Assembly (NCBI RefSeq): GCF_020966755.1
Contig: NZ_JAJKFT010000010.1
Location: 3,814,481 to 3,878,480, forward strand
Source: Blastopirellula sediminis
GTDB lineage: Bacteria; Planctomycetota; Planctomycetia; Pirellulales; Pirellulaceae
Direction of reading: 5' to 3'
Length of the DNA: 64,000 nt
Below, piece after piece: positions 19,601-26,000 of the stretch. The stretch's first letter is position 1, and every line of letters begins with the position of its first letter. The notes under the pieces are model-generated. The model saw only the letters and a program-made list of their open reading frames with translations. It was not told the origin of the DNA and ran no database searches. A program made the position numbers and the translations under genes.

Positions 19601-21765
19601 TTGCCGTTGGCGTCGGTCAAACGTTCCGCCAGGATTTCCGCCGTCAAGCGGCCGGTCTCCGGAATCTCGAGCTTGTAAAGGTCGATATCCTTCGATTCCG
19701 GGTTGTACATGTACTGCATGTGGACGATGTCGTTATCGCCCGGGAAGATATTTTCCGCGCCCAGACCGTAGTTGTTGGCCCCGCTGCTTTGCGTGGTGAG
19801 CGGCGGCAACTCGTACGAGTGTCCCAGACCCAGGAAGTGACCGATTTCGTGAGTCGCGGTGCTCTGCCACGCGGCGCCATATTCGTCGTCGCCAGCATTC
19901 TGGTGATCGTAAACGTCCATCACCACCAAGCCGCCGCCGGCGATGCCGGCCACGCCGCCGACGCCGGTCGGAACGGTCGGGGCGACCGCACGCAAGTCGC
20001 CGGTGACGACGCCGAGATCCCAGTTCTGGCCGTTCCACGGCAGGTTCGGATCGTACGAAACTTCGACGAAGGTGACGCCGGCGTAGTAGCTGTACAACGC
20101 CATGATTTCGCGCGTACGCTGCTTCTGCGCTTCGGTGATTACGTTGATCAACGCGGCGCCGGTGGCCGGGTCGACTCCATATTGAATCGGGAACCCATAT
20201 CGGAATTCGGTAATGCCGGCATGGTTGTCGGCGCCGCCGAGCAAGTGTGCCTGCTGATCGGCGTAGTCTTCGCGGTGACCCGGTTCGTCGGAGGCACCCG
20301 GCAGATTGAGCCCGTAAGGCGTGACATTCGTAATTTCGCCATGAATGACGACCGTTTGCGAGCGATCGACGATCAAGCCGACCGTGGCGTCGCTGACGGA
20401 CATCGTCGGACGACCCGTGGGGCTGGTGATCTTGTAACGCGTGTCGCTGTAGGTAGTCGCGAGGGTGACGTTCACCGTGACCGGCGTCATCTGGGCGAGG
20501 AACCCAGCTTCAATACCGGCGGCGATGGTCGAAGCCAGCATCGCACGCGTGCTGGAGGTGTTGCTGATCAGAGCCGAAATGTCGATGGCGATGTAGTTCG
20601 CATTCGACGCTACCATGCCGTCGGTCAGTTCGAACGTCAGGACCGTGCCGGCGCCGTCGTCGATCGTGAAAATCTGACCGAGGACGTCCGCCACCAAGTC
20701 GCCGTTCGCGTCGATATACGCGGCGCGGGTGACTTCAAACTCGTTGTTGCCTTGGAGCAGGCTGTTGCCGTTGGCGTCCGAAATGTCGGTCGCCGTATCG
20801 AACATATCGCCGGCGTCGGTCGAGTTGGTGTTCGTGTTGATCGTGTCGACGCCGAGGGTTCCGGTCCATTCCTTCGACGTGATTTCCTTGCTGCCGATCT
20901 GCAGGCGATAGACGGTCGCCGCGGTCGGATCATAGCCGGAGGTGCTTTCCGCCAATTTGTCGAGATCATCCGAGAACGTCAGGATGATGAGGTCGAGATC
21001 GGAGTCGTAATCCACGTGGGTGGGGAAGAAAGCGACTTCGCCGTTTTGAATGCTGGCCGAACCGCTGCTGGTCGTTTGGAACAACAACTGGTAGTAGCCC
21101 GGATCTTCGGCCAGGACCGGATCCAGATCGTCGTTGTTCATGTAGATGTAGATCTGGTCGGCTGCGACGCTCAGGTCCCCGTTCGGCAGCGCGGTGACCG
21201 GTTGCGGAACGATCGACAGAATCTGGGCGCCCAGGTTCAACTCGAACGTCGTCGACGAAGTGAGGGCGTCGTCGAGAGTGCCGCCGGAGTTGGTCGCCTT
21301 CAGCGCGCTGGTGACTTCCAGGCGATATTGATCGTCCGGCAAGGCTTCGCCAAAGCGGATGACGATTTCATTGGGGCTGTCGCCGATCCCAATGAACCCG
21401 CCGAACGCCGCCGAGCCGCCAACGATATCGACATCGTCGGCGTCCCCTAGCACGTTGTTGTCGCCGGCGCGATAGATGTGGATGCCGGCCGCAATCGTGG
21501 TCGGGTCGATGACGTGATTCTCATCAAACCGCAGCGTCAGATTGTGCGGCGAGCTATTGAGGATCTCGTTATTTTCCAGCAGGTCGCCGTCATTGGTCTG
21601 AATGCCGATCAGCTGGAACGAGTCGGCCGCCATGACCTGACGTTCTTCCAGTTGCTCGTGATTCAGCGCTCGCTTCCCACTGTTTCGCTTCTTGCTACGC
21701 AGGTGATTCTTGAGGGCAGCTTTGCGTTCAGTGGTTGTACGTCGACGAGTGTAGCGAATGGTCAT
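7645..21765 (-). CDS. Giant 4706-aa secreted multidomain protein with metzincin site
   Basis: I start at the ATG at 21765 (AGAGG 8 nt upstream) rather than an in-frame GTG 21 bp earlier. The basic N-terminus leads to LEERQVMAA, the planctomycete export motif. An Ig-like Big_5 region follows, then a metzincin zinc site HEIGHFLGLGH near residue 638 (three His ligands plus catalytic Glu). At least four PPC-like domains are spread along the chain (near 690, 1780, 2000 and 3710). Three copies of a VIFTS...DD...AAGDW module (about 1140-1700) and another beta-helix near 3900 give right-handed-helix character. Six or more modules of about 80 aa begin with a DG-x-VTFEF type strand. The C-terminus has a Big_5-like domain, a GEVED domain (~4350-4450), a dockerin-like pair (~4475-4550), a Ser/Thr linker and an acidic tail. 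Probably a cell-surface protease-adhesin. No frameshift seen. Confidence 0.95.
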   Translation of the reverse strand: MTIRYTRRRTTTERKAALKNHLRSKKRNSGKRALNHEQLEERQVMAADSFQLIGIQTNDGDLLENNEILNSSPHNLTLRFDENHVIDPTTIAAGIHIYRAGDNNVLGDADDVDIVGGSAAFGGFIGIGDSPNEIVIRFGEALPDDQYRLEVTSALKATNSGGTLDDALTSSTTFELNLGAQILSIVPQPVTALPNGDLSVAADQIYIYMNNDDLDPVLAEDPGYYQLLFQTTSSGSASIQNGEVAFFPTHVDYDSDLDLIILTFSDDLDKLAESTSGYDPTAATVYRLQIGSKEITSKEWTGTLGVDTINTNTNSTDAGDMFDTATDISDANGNSLLQGNNEFEVTRAAYIDANGDLVADVLGQIFTIDDGAGTVLTFELTDGMVASNANYIAIDISALISNTSSTRAMLASTIAAGIEAGFLAQMTPVTVNVTLATTYSDTRYKITSPTGRPTMSVSDATVGLIVDRSQTVVIHGEITNVTPYGLNLPGASDEPGHREDYADQQAHLLGGADNHAGITEFRYGFPIQYGVDPATGAALINVITEAQKQRTREIMALYSYYAGVTFVEVSYDPNLPWNGQNWDLGVVTGDLRAVAPTVPTGVGGVAGIAGGGLVVMDVYDHQNAGDDEYGAAWQSTATHEIGHFLGLGHSYELPPLTTQSSGANNYGLGAENIFPGDNDIVHMQYMYNPESKDIDLYKLEIPETGRLTAEILAERLTDANGNALSSLDALITIYQENGDGSRTLIARNDDYYSEDSFVDLLLQQGTYYIGVSASGNNAYDPSIADSGFGGKTEGAYDLQIRFRPDATNAIKDTGAELESGVSIQVNTLADTYVLGDPNYDVDGQNTITIKDTIGNSVTFELDFKTSLSDPDTVAAGNVAVPILRTALASDIVAALVDAINNGALASNPSFAVVATNVGNRIDLTNVAGNSPVVFSAAIETLDAMRVSGGAAEGAAIDGDLDGAVGGNYNFWFRAETSHYDGDVVQINQPITIYVDKSSTRGGQNMPALDGTLERPFNNIQDAINFAEARNVAAINLFGQPVGDVIRIVGNDQDLAYYIGYDTTQGTVLEDGLQLIVPQSVTVMIDEGAIFKFGVGGAVVVGSTSVSEDRSFASMQVLGIPERFDPYVNADGDVIQDTARAGKRVIFTSYNEDGVGDRSNLQFAPAAGDWGGIFFNNEVDREQENGAWQDNGIFLNSVVGGDFRFGGGIASINGEDFTLAPVYLEETRPALYFNQVVASGGAAFSADPNSFEQTNFQVYDATTGSYRSGQFNAATPDYTRSGPAIFGNDFVADTGVLVTPTDGSAPYLELYDDNSYNGIAIRIVTPAGNLTEKLTVTAKFDDTDIVHVLLENLLIEGTPGGLFVDQFGILRPRLDAGLLIDPNIVLKSNGSRIEVQMGANLTAEGSSGNEVIFTSLHDDRFGFGGTFDTNGNGTATTAAAGDWSGIYFAQTSTGSLDHVILAYGGGNSRVDGGLAFFNPIEIHQATVRVANSLLELNADGLGVNNTGATRSGHSANATGTIFVAGAQPVIVGNNIRNNESAAININVNSLNKDLVVDWGRSTGFIDVTPGVGDNQGALVRYNLLTNNGINGMIIRGGVLNTEGVWDDTDIVHVLFNEIVIPDLHTYGGLRIESSTKESLVVKLQGANAGITASGNPLDIEDRVGGTLQVIGQPGFPVVFTSFRDDTVGAGFDENGMAQTDTNNNGSANAAAPGDWRSLLIDEYANDRNVDTIVESESNNAVSVGTNGSPQSAQALGILAPDEYSGDDNRRLGFEVQGFLSSPSDVDVYSFQAVPGTEVWLDLDLTTYALDAIIELIDDSGNVIARSLDNDTLFGNIDAANQLNTMPKSGTYDEDRWTINPRDPSMRIVLPGNPTAAVRNYHVRIRSNSNDLGTTQNASGSYLVSNDQLTGGLTSGVYQLQIRLREIDEFGGSTIKQADVRYATNGIEVIGQPAHSPLLGESAEDNDTTSDNNNSQGSAQNVGNVLTTDRDAISIAGNIAAAGDVDWFRFDLTREYLQSIPGFSADSLFASLILDLDYMGGTRGNAQIAVFDSAGQLVLVSTDSNVSDDQTNTQFIANTAYDSDYTQEADLTRGSLSTNDPYIGTIQIPQGTYYVAVSSTAQIPSQLTQFYTQNPTNPLVRLEPVDSIQRIVEEHIGGNTSSTAGAPDIQTFLDSGQQVKDYHLSDMVMFVSVDVGNEQTQIWAINPFTGAVEAYLGQFGFDVGDIAIHPDGSLYAYSIDNVGNPSQTAAGNGNFLQIDTGTGAVTNLRDDGLQTYEFDANAKAPVVDHLFNNVRYGYGYKWNALAYGYLNGSGSSAQSLLGFVVGDRAGNFDDPMRTDGTNILYRTDATELDTNGVDRGVIIDSNGSSNNGATAGGRYSGLGGADAIAVGQIFTEFDAISQGSSTIITQDATSFATNGTTIIRNYQDGDTFDLDDGLGNVITVELNMGFDILFNAFNRQISDNGAGLITRTLGTTVSEGNTFAADGDTYQIVFDDYVDFGTFSALTAGDEGSYLRVTDEFGVDLFVFLEDGSDGSTTDSASITPGGFDVGTDSRVTIQYTPGQSVDTLINAVVKAINDNSSVNNVNSQFAGTAYRAGNAISVIGDASMSITGSFGGTTINFQNAVPFLGAPAGSVPVVIDLAPTETEMAAAVAVAVNTAVPGAGSQFGTRVTIQATAGSFTGLTGPGWATVTNDTPDTGDVVVNIGAGDTAATVAAKIAAAVDGFMGQFTAIATSSLVTFNGGTASVDDTNMLFQVGGVGSGGQVTGLTILQGNLYAVDDLGGVFRIYGANGGTFATDYLGSITDEGGNPISFVSLDAGPNLVSGGDYANVLFAMTDDGAMYAITLQDDAFGNEEAIKAPVFAGGRTSITTAMGQGVNLGSANITGVAFSTLNRNLWHMTSTRSGDAGHGISVPVTDWRDAEGGGSSFWFGNEQQTYLQGNATGNATNNNYDYAGGAHGTLITEDFSLQGYDAADLPVLYFNYFSDTDNVNGDLARDTLRVFIAGDDGNWQQLATNNNAILGGTVDDEFDRTDKETLEQRAVTTPTTASGATTTVQQIWDNTGSWRQVRIDLSKFAGMDNLKLRFDFSTGGQVNIGGVAVTQIDPNDPNPPAVSQFSADTSEIRALDSNKHVDGEIFSVTDPYSGNVYYYEFNKGQTFTAGSYAEFADGDRFTLTSADGMETHTFEFDKNGDGAAFGDVTISLDLNDTPDNIAEKIRQAVSNAFTISPVRVFRYGNAVTIRDIQDVDNADRIAVTANSVTRYVVNTDGVLGIRGLAIEGYESTIGMFAGQATAVIDLHDDRFVNEAPNGAGEQRVSDETIARIMRRVFHEEMALATINTTTDLIDYEAFPIHDEFVYMLAGYSVNRISYTDSFTGLTVTSRIGLDADLQGDTFGVMQDFINSSNTNNGQVDVFNRNTAQNQSRERGVANTGQGVFIDDLIIGFAERGEMVTGASNGGTAYTNNPNAINVDVFTGQYQLELREGTEYTFVVFGDRIATNVWDTNDRLSDSHSIMAAAGQDIANNSRIEISDGVDTIVFRFWDLDQQTTYPTVQQDTIAGVYTIGYRASWSEADVARALTSGINDTTGQKTRGLTESTRTFGVIARVNSQTASQTTRGQIDLSPKNPYTDEVIVGLLGTINAGTLRFVEGNNDYFLNDVTATNSPLYQYSYTARLTNTKLDGVNIPGYAEYHARGQIGDNPLANDPNDSTLNGDVDMYRVELGLGNTIQIDVDALALGSPLATAVRLFYFDGTNTIQVASAISGGASDPLLTYTVNNPLQTGHYIVAVSHNTNAAYNPNVDPSDAMNNGRTYSDVKGAYELKIAINDGYVNPFQFVTYGNGDDGDRNNFRDQGQIIISSNRVSYSSGWGILVDAAARGSAADGGDNLPNQGSARVTRELNTARLATGVTIVNNIVFNNETGAILYSGDSSSTTQAPGSVPVGRIINNTLYGVNSGDIGIQVNNQAGPWIVNNIVANFATGISVAADGVSPTQTRIIRTVFQDNGANTGASATTGQSPILLASGAALFVDAADGNFYLASGSQAIDAAFDSIADRTEFNTLNSPLGIATSPVIAPIRDQSGQLRYDDPTVASSGGVGVSSFKDVGALDRADTRGPSGVLIDPQDNDAANLDLDQTVDVVQLLNGPLTNISIQLIDSSGLSTQPQGSGIDDSTVSSDSFIVEKISSGVVTTLVEGVDYRFDYDATNNIIRITPVSGVFEEGVTYKVTLKNRFTIDPTTGMAYDPTDPVLIKDNAGNSIEPNKVAGNETSFFIRVGGLLDFGDAPDVIGSPGYNTYVENDGARHLIREDFHLGAGIDSELNGKPNVDATGDNFDDGVTFEDPSTTSSGSLAIGKTNTVYIEATVPLNETNYGFVQAWVDLDGNGMFEDDELVFDRALTIDAVSGANVGQGQAISFKLSSEGVIGETFMRVRYSSTGGLSATGLAIDGEVEDYQVTLTPGLENPWYRAALPAGITPGDTVVSSHDLTAILYELEHHVYTDSMTGEFLSPYHPVNDGFDNAAAAIMFPNGIPNYLDANDDYAVTILDYNIVLNYLLANPVVVNPELVEDSGMVSSIEVVNPAVENTPLVVASTSEAQTDASLSVSPTFTTTSSTLVDSSTTTISANPTSQPTIDLFGLSIQQTKSTVTTSSQTSSSTVAYDEIDESFSDELLLDDSIDAVLLSVADDVNDAWRVDGEDSDEMDDLIALISDDQA

Positions 21766-22162
21766 GTAGACGACCTCTATCCTCACTGGAAGGGGGCGGG
21801 AGTTTCTCCCGGGGGGGAGAACCGCGTAGGACCTGTTTGGTGTTGTTTTTGGGTTGGATCACCCCTGTGATGTTGCGTTATTGCATCATTTCAGGGGTTA
21901 AGCCGGATTGTAATTACGCCCAAACTGTGTTCCGCATGAAATGTACGGAATTACCCAGATTGCCCATTCCTTCCTTCTTTAAGGGGTTGGAATGTTCTAG
22001 CGGGACCGGTTTTAACGATTCCGCCAGGGCGTAGAACCTCACTCGAAACGCGCAAATCGAAGCTTGGTTCGACGTTTGGACGTAAGGGCCTGACTGGAAG
22101 TTCCGGTAATTTCGTCCCAACCGTTGAAATTTGGCAACGGAGGTTTGCGGAAAAAATAAGAA
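21766..22162. other. Leader and promoter region of the giant gene
   Basis: The 397 bp between the giant gene and the methyltransferase gene (both minus strand) must hold the giant's promoter. It carries two hairpins: a 5-bp GGGAG/CTCCC stem with TTT loop at 21798-21810, and a longer bulged stem at 21861-21898, listed separately. No convincing gene was found. Confidence 0.5.
21861..21898 (-). promoter_or_regulatory. Bulged hairpin in the leader of the giant gene
   Basis: ACCCCTG (21861-21867) pairs with CAGGGGT (21892-21898). Directly inside, TGATG pairs with CATCA, leaving a 3-nt bulge on one side and an 11-nt loop: 12 base pairs in 38 nt. It sits about 95 bp upstream of the start codon, most likely in the 5' untranslated leader. 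No poly-T follows in the minus direction, so a terminator is unlikely. Function unknown. Confidence 0.4.
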
Positions 22163-22918
22163 TTATGCTTGGCGCGTAAGGGTGTGCCCGCAGACCGCAT
22201 AAGTACGGGGACCAAAGTCCCACTTCCAGGGTGGGGTGGTGCTCAGAGCGTGGGTTGGGGCCAGGGCCTGTAGCTCGCCGGCGACAACCGCGGGATTAAG
22301 ACCCATAAACAGCTTCTGTTCTAAGGCCAGCTGCACCAAAAGGGGGCCGAGCATCGGGTCTTCGCATGTTTTGACGCTTGGCTCGGAGTCGCTCGAGACC
22401 GCTTCGTTGGCGATCGCAATGCTCCCTTCGGGACCTGCCAGGCTGGCCAGCAGTTCCAGGTGACGCCTGCGAATCTGCCGAACTAGCGGGAGTCCCTCTT
22501 CTTTGTTTTTCTGTTCTTCCGGAATCGCGTCGATCAGCTGCGAAAGGACGCAAAGGGACGCGACGACGTCAAACTTGCCGAGGGAGGAGAGTTGGGAAGC
22601 GACGTCTTCGGCGTCGAGATCGACCGGCGCGTGAATCAGGATTTTCCCCTGGAGCCCGCTGAATTGCCGTTTCAGCCCTTGCTGAACCGCATCTTTGTCG
22701 AAATCGATCAGGTGAATTTCACGGAACCTCTTGGCGATCGCCGTCAGTTCGACGTCGTTGCAGTTGCCGGCGCCCAAGAGGCAAAGCCGGGGGGCATCTA
22801 GAGGAGCGGCTTCGAGAATCAGGCGCGTGCAGTGCCGGCGATGCTCTGCGTAGCGTTTCCAATCGCCGGCAGAGTCGAGATTGCGCTGTCGCAGTTTAGC
22901 CAGTGATTCTTCGTTCAC
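22163..22918 (-). CDS. SAM-dependent methyltransferase-like protein
   Basis: A 251-aa protein. I start at the GTG at 22918 because AAGGA lies 6 nt upstream. A TTG 21 bp further out is also in frame but has no ribosome site. The glycine-rich loop LCLLGAGNCNDVEL and the acidic strand end LIDFD are the nucleotide-binding motif I and motif II of Rossmann-fold methyltransferases. A third strand (FDVVASLCVLSQLID) fits motif IV. The protein has no export signal, so it acts in the cytoplasm. Substrate unknown. It stands between two giant exported-protein genes, all read the same way, but with its own upstream terminator and a long gap downstream, so it is probably transcribed separately. Close families I cannot distinguish include small-molecule and protein methyltransferases. 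Confidence 0.85.
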   Translation of the reverse strand: MNEESLAKLRQRNLDSAGDWKRYAEHRRHCTRLILEAAPLDAPRLCLLGAGNCNDVELTAIAKRFREIHLIDFDKDAVQQGLKRQFSGLQGKILIHAPVDLDAEDVASQLSSLGKFDVVASLCVLSQLIDAIPEEQKNKEEGLPLVRQIRRRHLELLASLAGPEGSIAIANEAVSSDSEPSVKTCEDPMLGPLLVQLALEQKLFMGLNPAVVAGELQALAPTHALSTTPPWKWDFGPRTYAVCGHTLTRQA

Positions 22919-22940
22919 CTGATTTCCTTCCAAGGCCAAT

Positions 22941-22974
22941 AAAAAAGCGGCGGAGAGACGAGCTGCTCCGCCGC
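22941..22974 (-). terminator. Rho-independent terminator of the subtilase-like gene
   Basis: GCGGCGGAG (22947-22955) pairs with CTCCGCCGC (22966-22974) around a 10-nt loop. On the minus strand the stem is followed by six T. It lies 26 bp after the stop of the subtilase-like gene and directly before the methyltransferase start, separating the two transcripts. Confidence 0.9.
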
Positions 22975-23000
22975 AAGTGGTTCGATTGCCGCAGGGGACG

Positions 23001-26000
23001 TTAGCCGCTGATCAGATCTTCTTCCCAGGCGGCGTCAACGTCAATCGCGATTTCATCGATGGCCGATTCGACCTCTTCCGTCATCAGCGTTGAGCTGCTC
23101 GACGAGTCGATCAGGAGGTATTCGGTCGAACTGTCGGGATAGAGGTAATCGACCATTTCTCCTTCAACTAACGTTTCGTCCACAGAGCTTTCCGAGTCCT
23201 GGCTCAGCAAGCTGCTTTGACCATTCGGCTTTTCCAGAACGCCAGCCAGGTAGAAGCTGACGTCGCTGGACGACGAGGAAGTGGTCGCGGCGTTGGAGGA
23301 AGTGAGGGTTGAAGATTGCGTCGTGGGGGAGGGATCGAGGATCGGCGCCGGCGTAATGGTCTCGGAGATCGAATCTTCGACGGCAAACGCCGCGTCCACC
23401 GCTTCGCCTTCGGCTTCCCCTTCTCGGTTGAGCTTCTGTTGAATCATCTTCCCGAGGAGTGAGGCGTAGTCGAGTACGTTAAAGGCGCCGTCGCCGTTAA
23501 CGTCGATGTACTTGTTGAAGCCGGCGCCCGGCGAGCCGAGTACCGGTAGGGTTCGCGCCCCTTGATGATCAAGTTCGTACAGGAGGATCGTCAGGTCGTG
23601 CGAAGAGAGGACGCCGTCGCCGTTAACGTCGCCGCTATTCGTTTGGTTGATGAACGAGGTGCTGAAAATCGACAGCGCCCCAGCGCCCGGCAATCGCAGG
23701 GTCAAGGTAGCGGTTTCGGTGAAGCCGGCCGAGTCCATCGCGGTGTATTCGACGACGATATCTTCGGTCAGTCCAGTGATGCCGGTGGCGTCAAAGACCA
23801 GTTTGTTGCCAACAATTGAAAACGCCGAATCGGGCGCTCCAGCGGTTTGCGAGCTGAAGCCGGTCAACGTGATCGTGCGATTGAAGAACGTTTTGTCGTT
23901 CGCCAAGACGTCGTAGGTCTGATCGGGCGTGTCTTCCAAGTAGGTGAAAACGTCGTCCTTCAGGAAGAGACCGCTTTCGGGGTCACCTTTAATGTAGACC
24001 TGGTAGTCCTCGACTTCGCCCGCGAAGCCGGCGCCGGTTGGGCCAAGGTTCTGTTGGTAATCGAGGCGGAACCGAGCGTTCAGCGGAATGCGATACGCAT
24101 CCGGCAAGCTCGAATCGTCGATGACGGTATTCGGGATCGTAAACGTGTAAGTGTGAATGCCGGACTGCAGTTGCAGATTCTTGAAGATCTGTTCGCCGGG
24201 GTCGTTGAAGTCGCCGTCCTTGTTGAAGTCCATCCAGGCCTGCAACAGGGCGGTCGAAATGACCGTCGACGAGTCGATGGTGACCGTGTTGGTTCCGATC
24301 TTCAATCCCGAGCCGAACACGACGCCGTCGTCTTCAAATGGCGAATCGCCCAACTGCAAACCGTCGACCACCGGAGCGGCCGCGTAAGGCAGGCCAGCGT
24401 CGCCGTAGTCGACCGCCGGAATGGCGCCCGAGTCGAGCGACGCGTTGATGGTGATCCGCGTGCCGTTCACTTCGATGGTGTGCGTGATCGGGTCGGTATT
24501 GTAATAACCGGGCTCGATCACCTGCAAAATGTTGAACGTGCCGCTCTGACGCGGATAGAGCGTGAACTTGCCGCTCGCGTCGGTGACGGCGGCCGGTTCG
24601 CACAAGCCAATCTTGCCGTCGCCGTTTTCGTCAATGAAGAACGTAAAGCCGGCCAGGCCCGGTTCGTTCGCTTGGCGAACGCCGTCCAGGTTGATGTCGT
24701 TGAACTTGTAGCCGATCACGCCGTGCATCAGGATGTCGGTTTCGGCATTCGCCGTCACCAACTCGTCGTTCGAGAAGGCGACGTTCGTCGCGGCGAGAGA
24801 GATATCCTCGCCAAAGTCGCGGCGTTCAGTCAGGAAGAAGTTATCGTCGTAGTTGATGAAACTCGAATAGGATTCTGCGGCGTTGGCCATCGTGGCGGTG
24901 AAGCCAAGCGCCTGCCCTTCGGCCGTCGGAGCGTAGAGCGTAGCCGAAGCGGCCAAGTCGGCTGCGGTGACGGCGCCGGTCGGCAGGAAGTCGTAGTATC
25001 CCGTTCCGATGCTGCCGCCGCCTGCCCAGACGTCCAGCCCGCGAGTGTTCACCGCAGCGGCGATCAAGGACTTCGCGGCGACGATCGAGTCGATCTGGAG
25101 ATCGTCCAGGCCGTCGGTCGGGACGGCGTTGATGTCGGACAAAATGATCAGGGCGTCATTGGAAAGGATCTGAGTCCAAACCGACGAGGTGATGTTGTCA
25201 ATGTCGTAGAAGGTGGTCGACTGATAACCGACTGCATACTGGCTGCCGCTCGAGAATCCCCAACTGGCGGTATCGTTACCGATAATCGCGATCGAGTACT
25301 GATCGGCGGCGATTTCCTGCGAGGTTCCCTTGCCGCGGAGGAAGTTGAGGATTTCGTAGTCGTATCCCAACTGCCCGTTGTCGACGCCGTTATCAAGAAC
25401 CGAGTGCCCCGTGACGAACAGGTTGGCGCCAAGTCCGGCATGAATTTGAATCGCCGGCGGCCCGGTGTAAACGCCGCAGGTATCGGACGAGCCGATTGTG
25501 TCGCCGCCTGCGAAGAGAGCGGTGAGAACGGCTTCAAGACCATTGACGTAACCGTACCCAGTGCCGAAGTCGTATCCCGAGTCATAGCCGGCGGTCGCGG
25601 GATCATCCATGTCGATCGCGGTGTCGCGCATGATGTCGTTGATTTCCAAAGCCGTCAGAGACGGATTGGCCTGACGCATCAAAGCGGCGAGCGCCGCGGC
25701 GTGCGGAGCGGCGGCCGACGTACCGAAGAAGTTCGGGAAGCCGTTCAGGTCAACGTCGAAGCCGAAGAAGGTCGTATCGGTTCCGTCGGGAGCGACGATG
25801 TCGACGTTCTGGCGAATGACCGGATCAATTCGGAGACCGTTCTGGTCGATCAAAATCGGCGTACCGCCCGCCGACGAAAAGCTTTCGAGTTGCGGCGGCG
25901 ACGTGCCAAACTCCGGCGTATCGACATAGTAGGCGGCGCCAACGCTCATCGCATAGGCGGCGTTCGAGTGACCGACGGCCGTGCCGCTGTCGGTGGCGTA

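Noticed and set aside
8425-21450. Several 500-850-codon plus-strand frames opposite the giant gene
   Set aside because: These come from GC-rich codon bias on the minus strand. Composition is skewed to R, V, D and no known domains appear.
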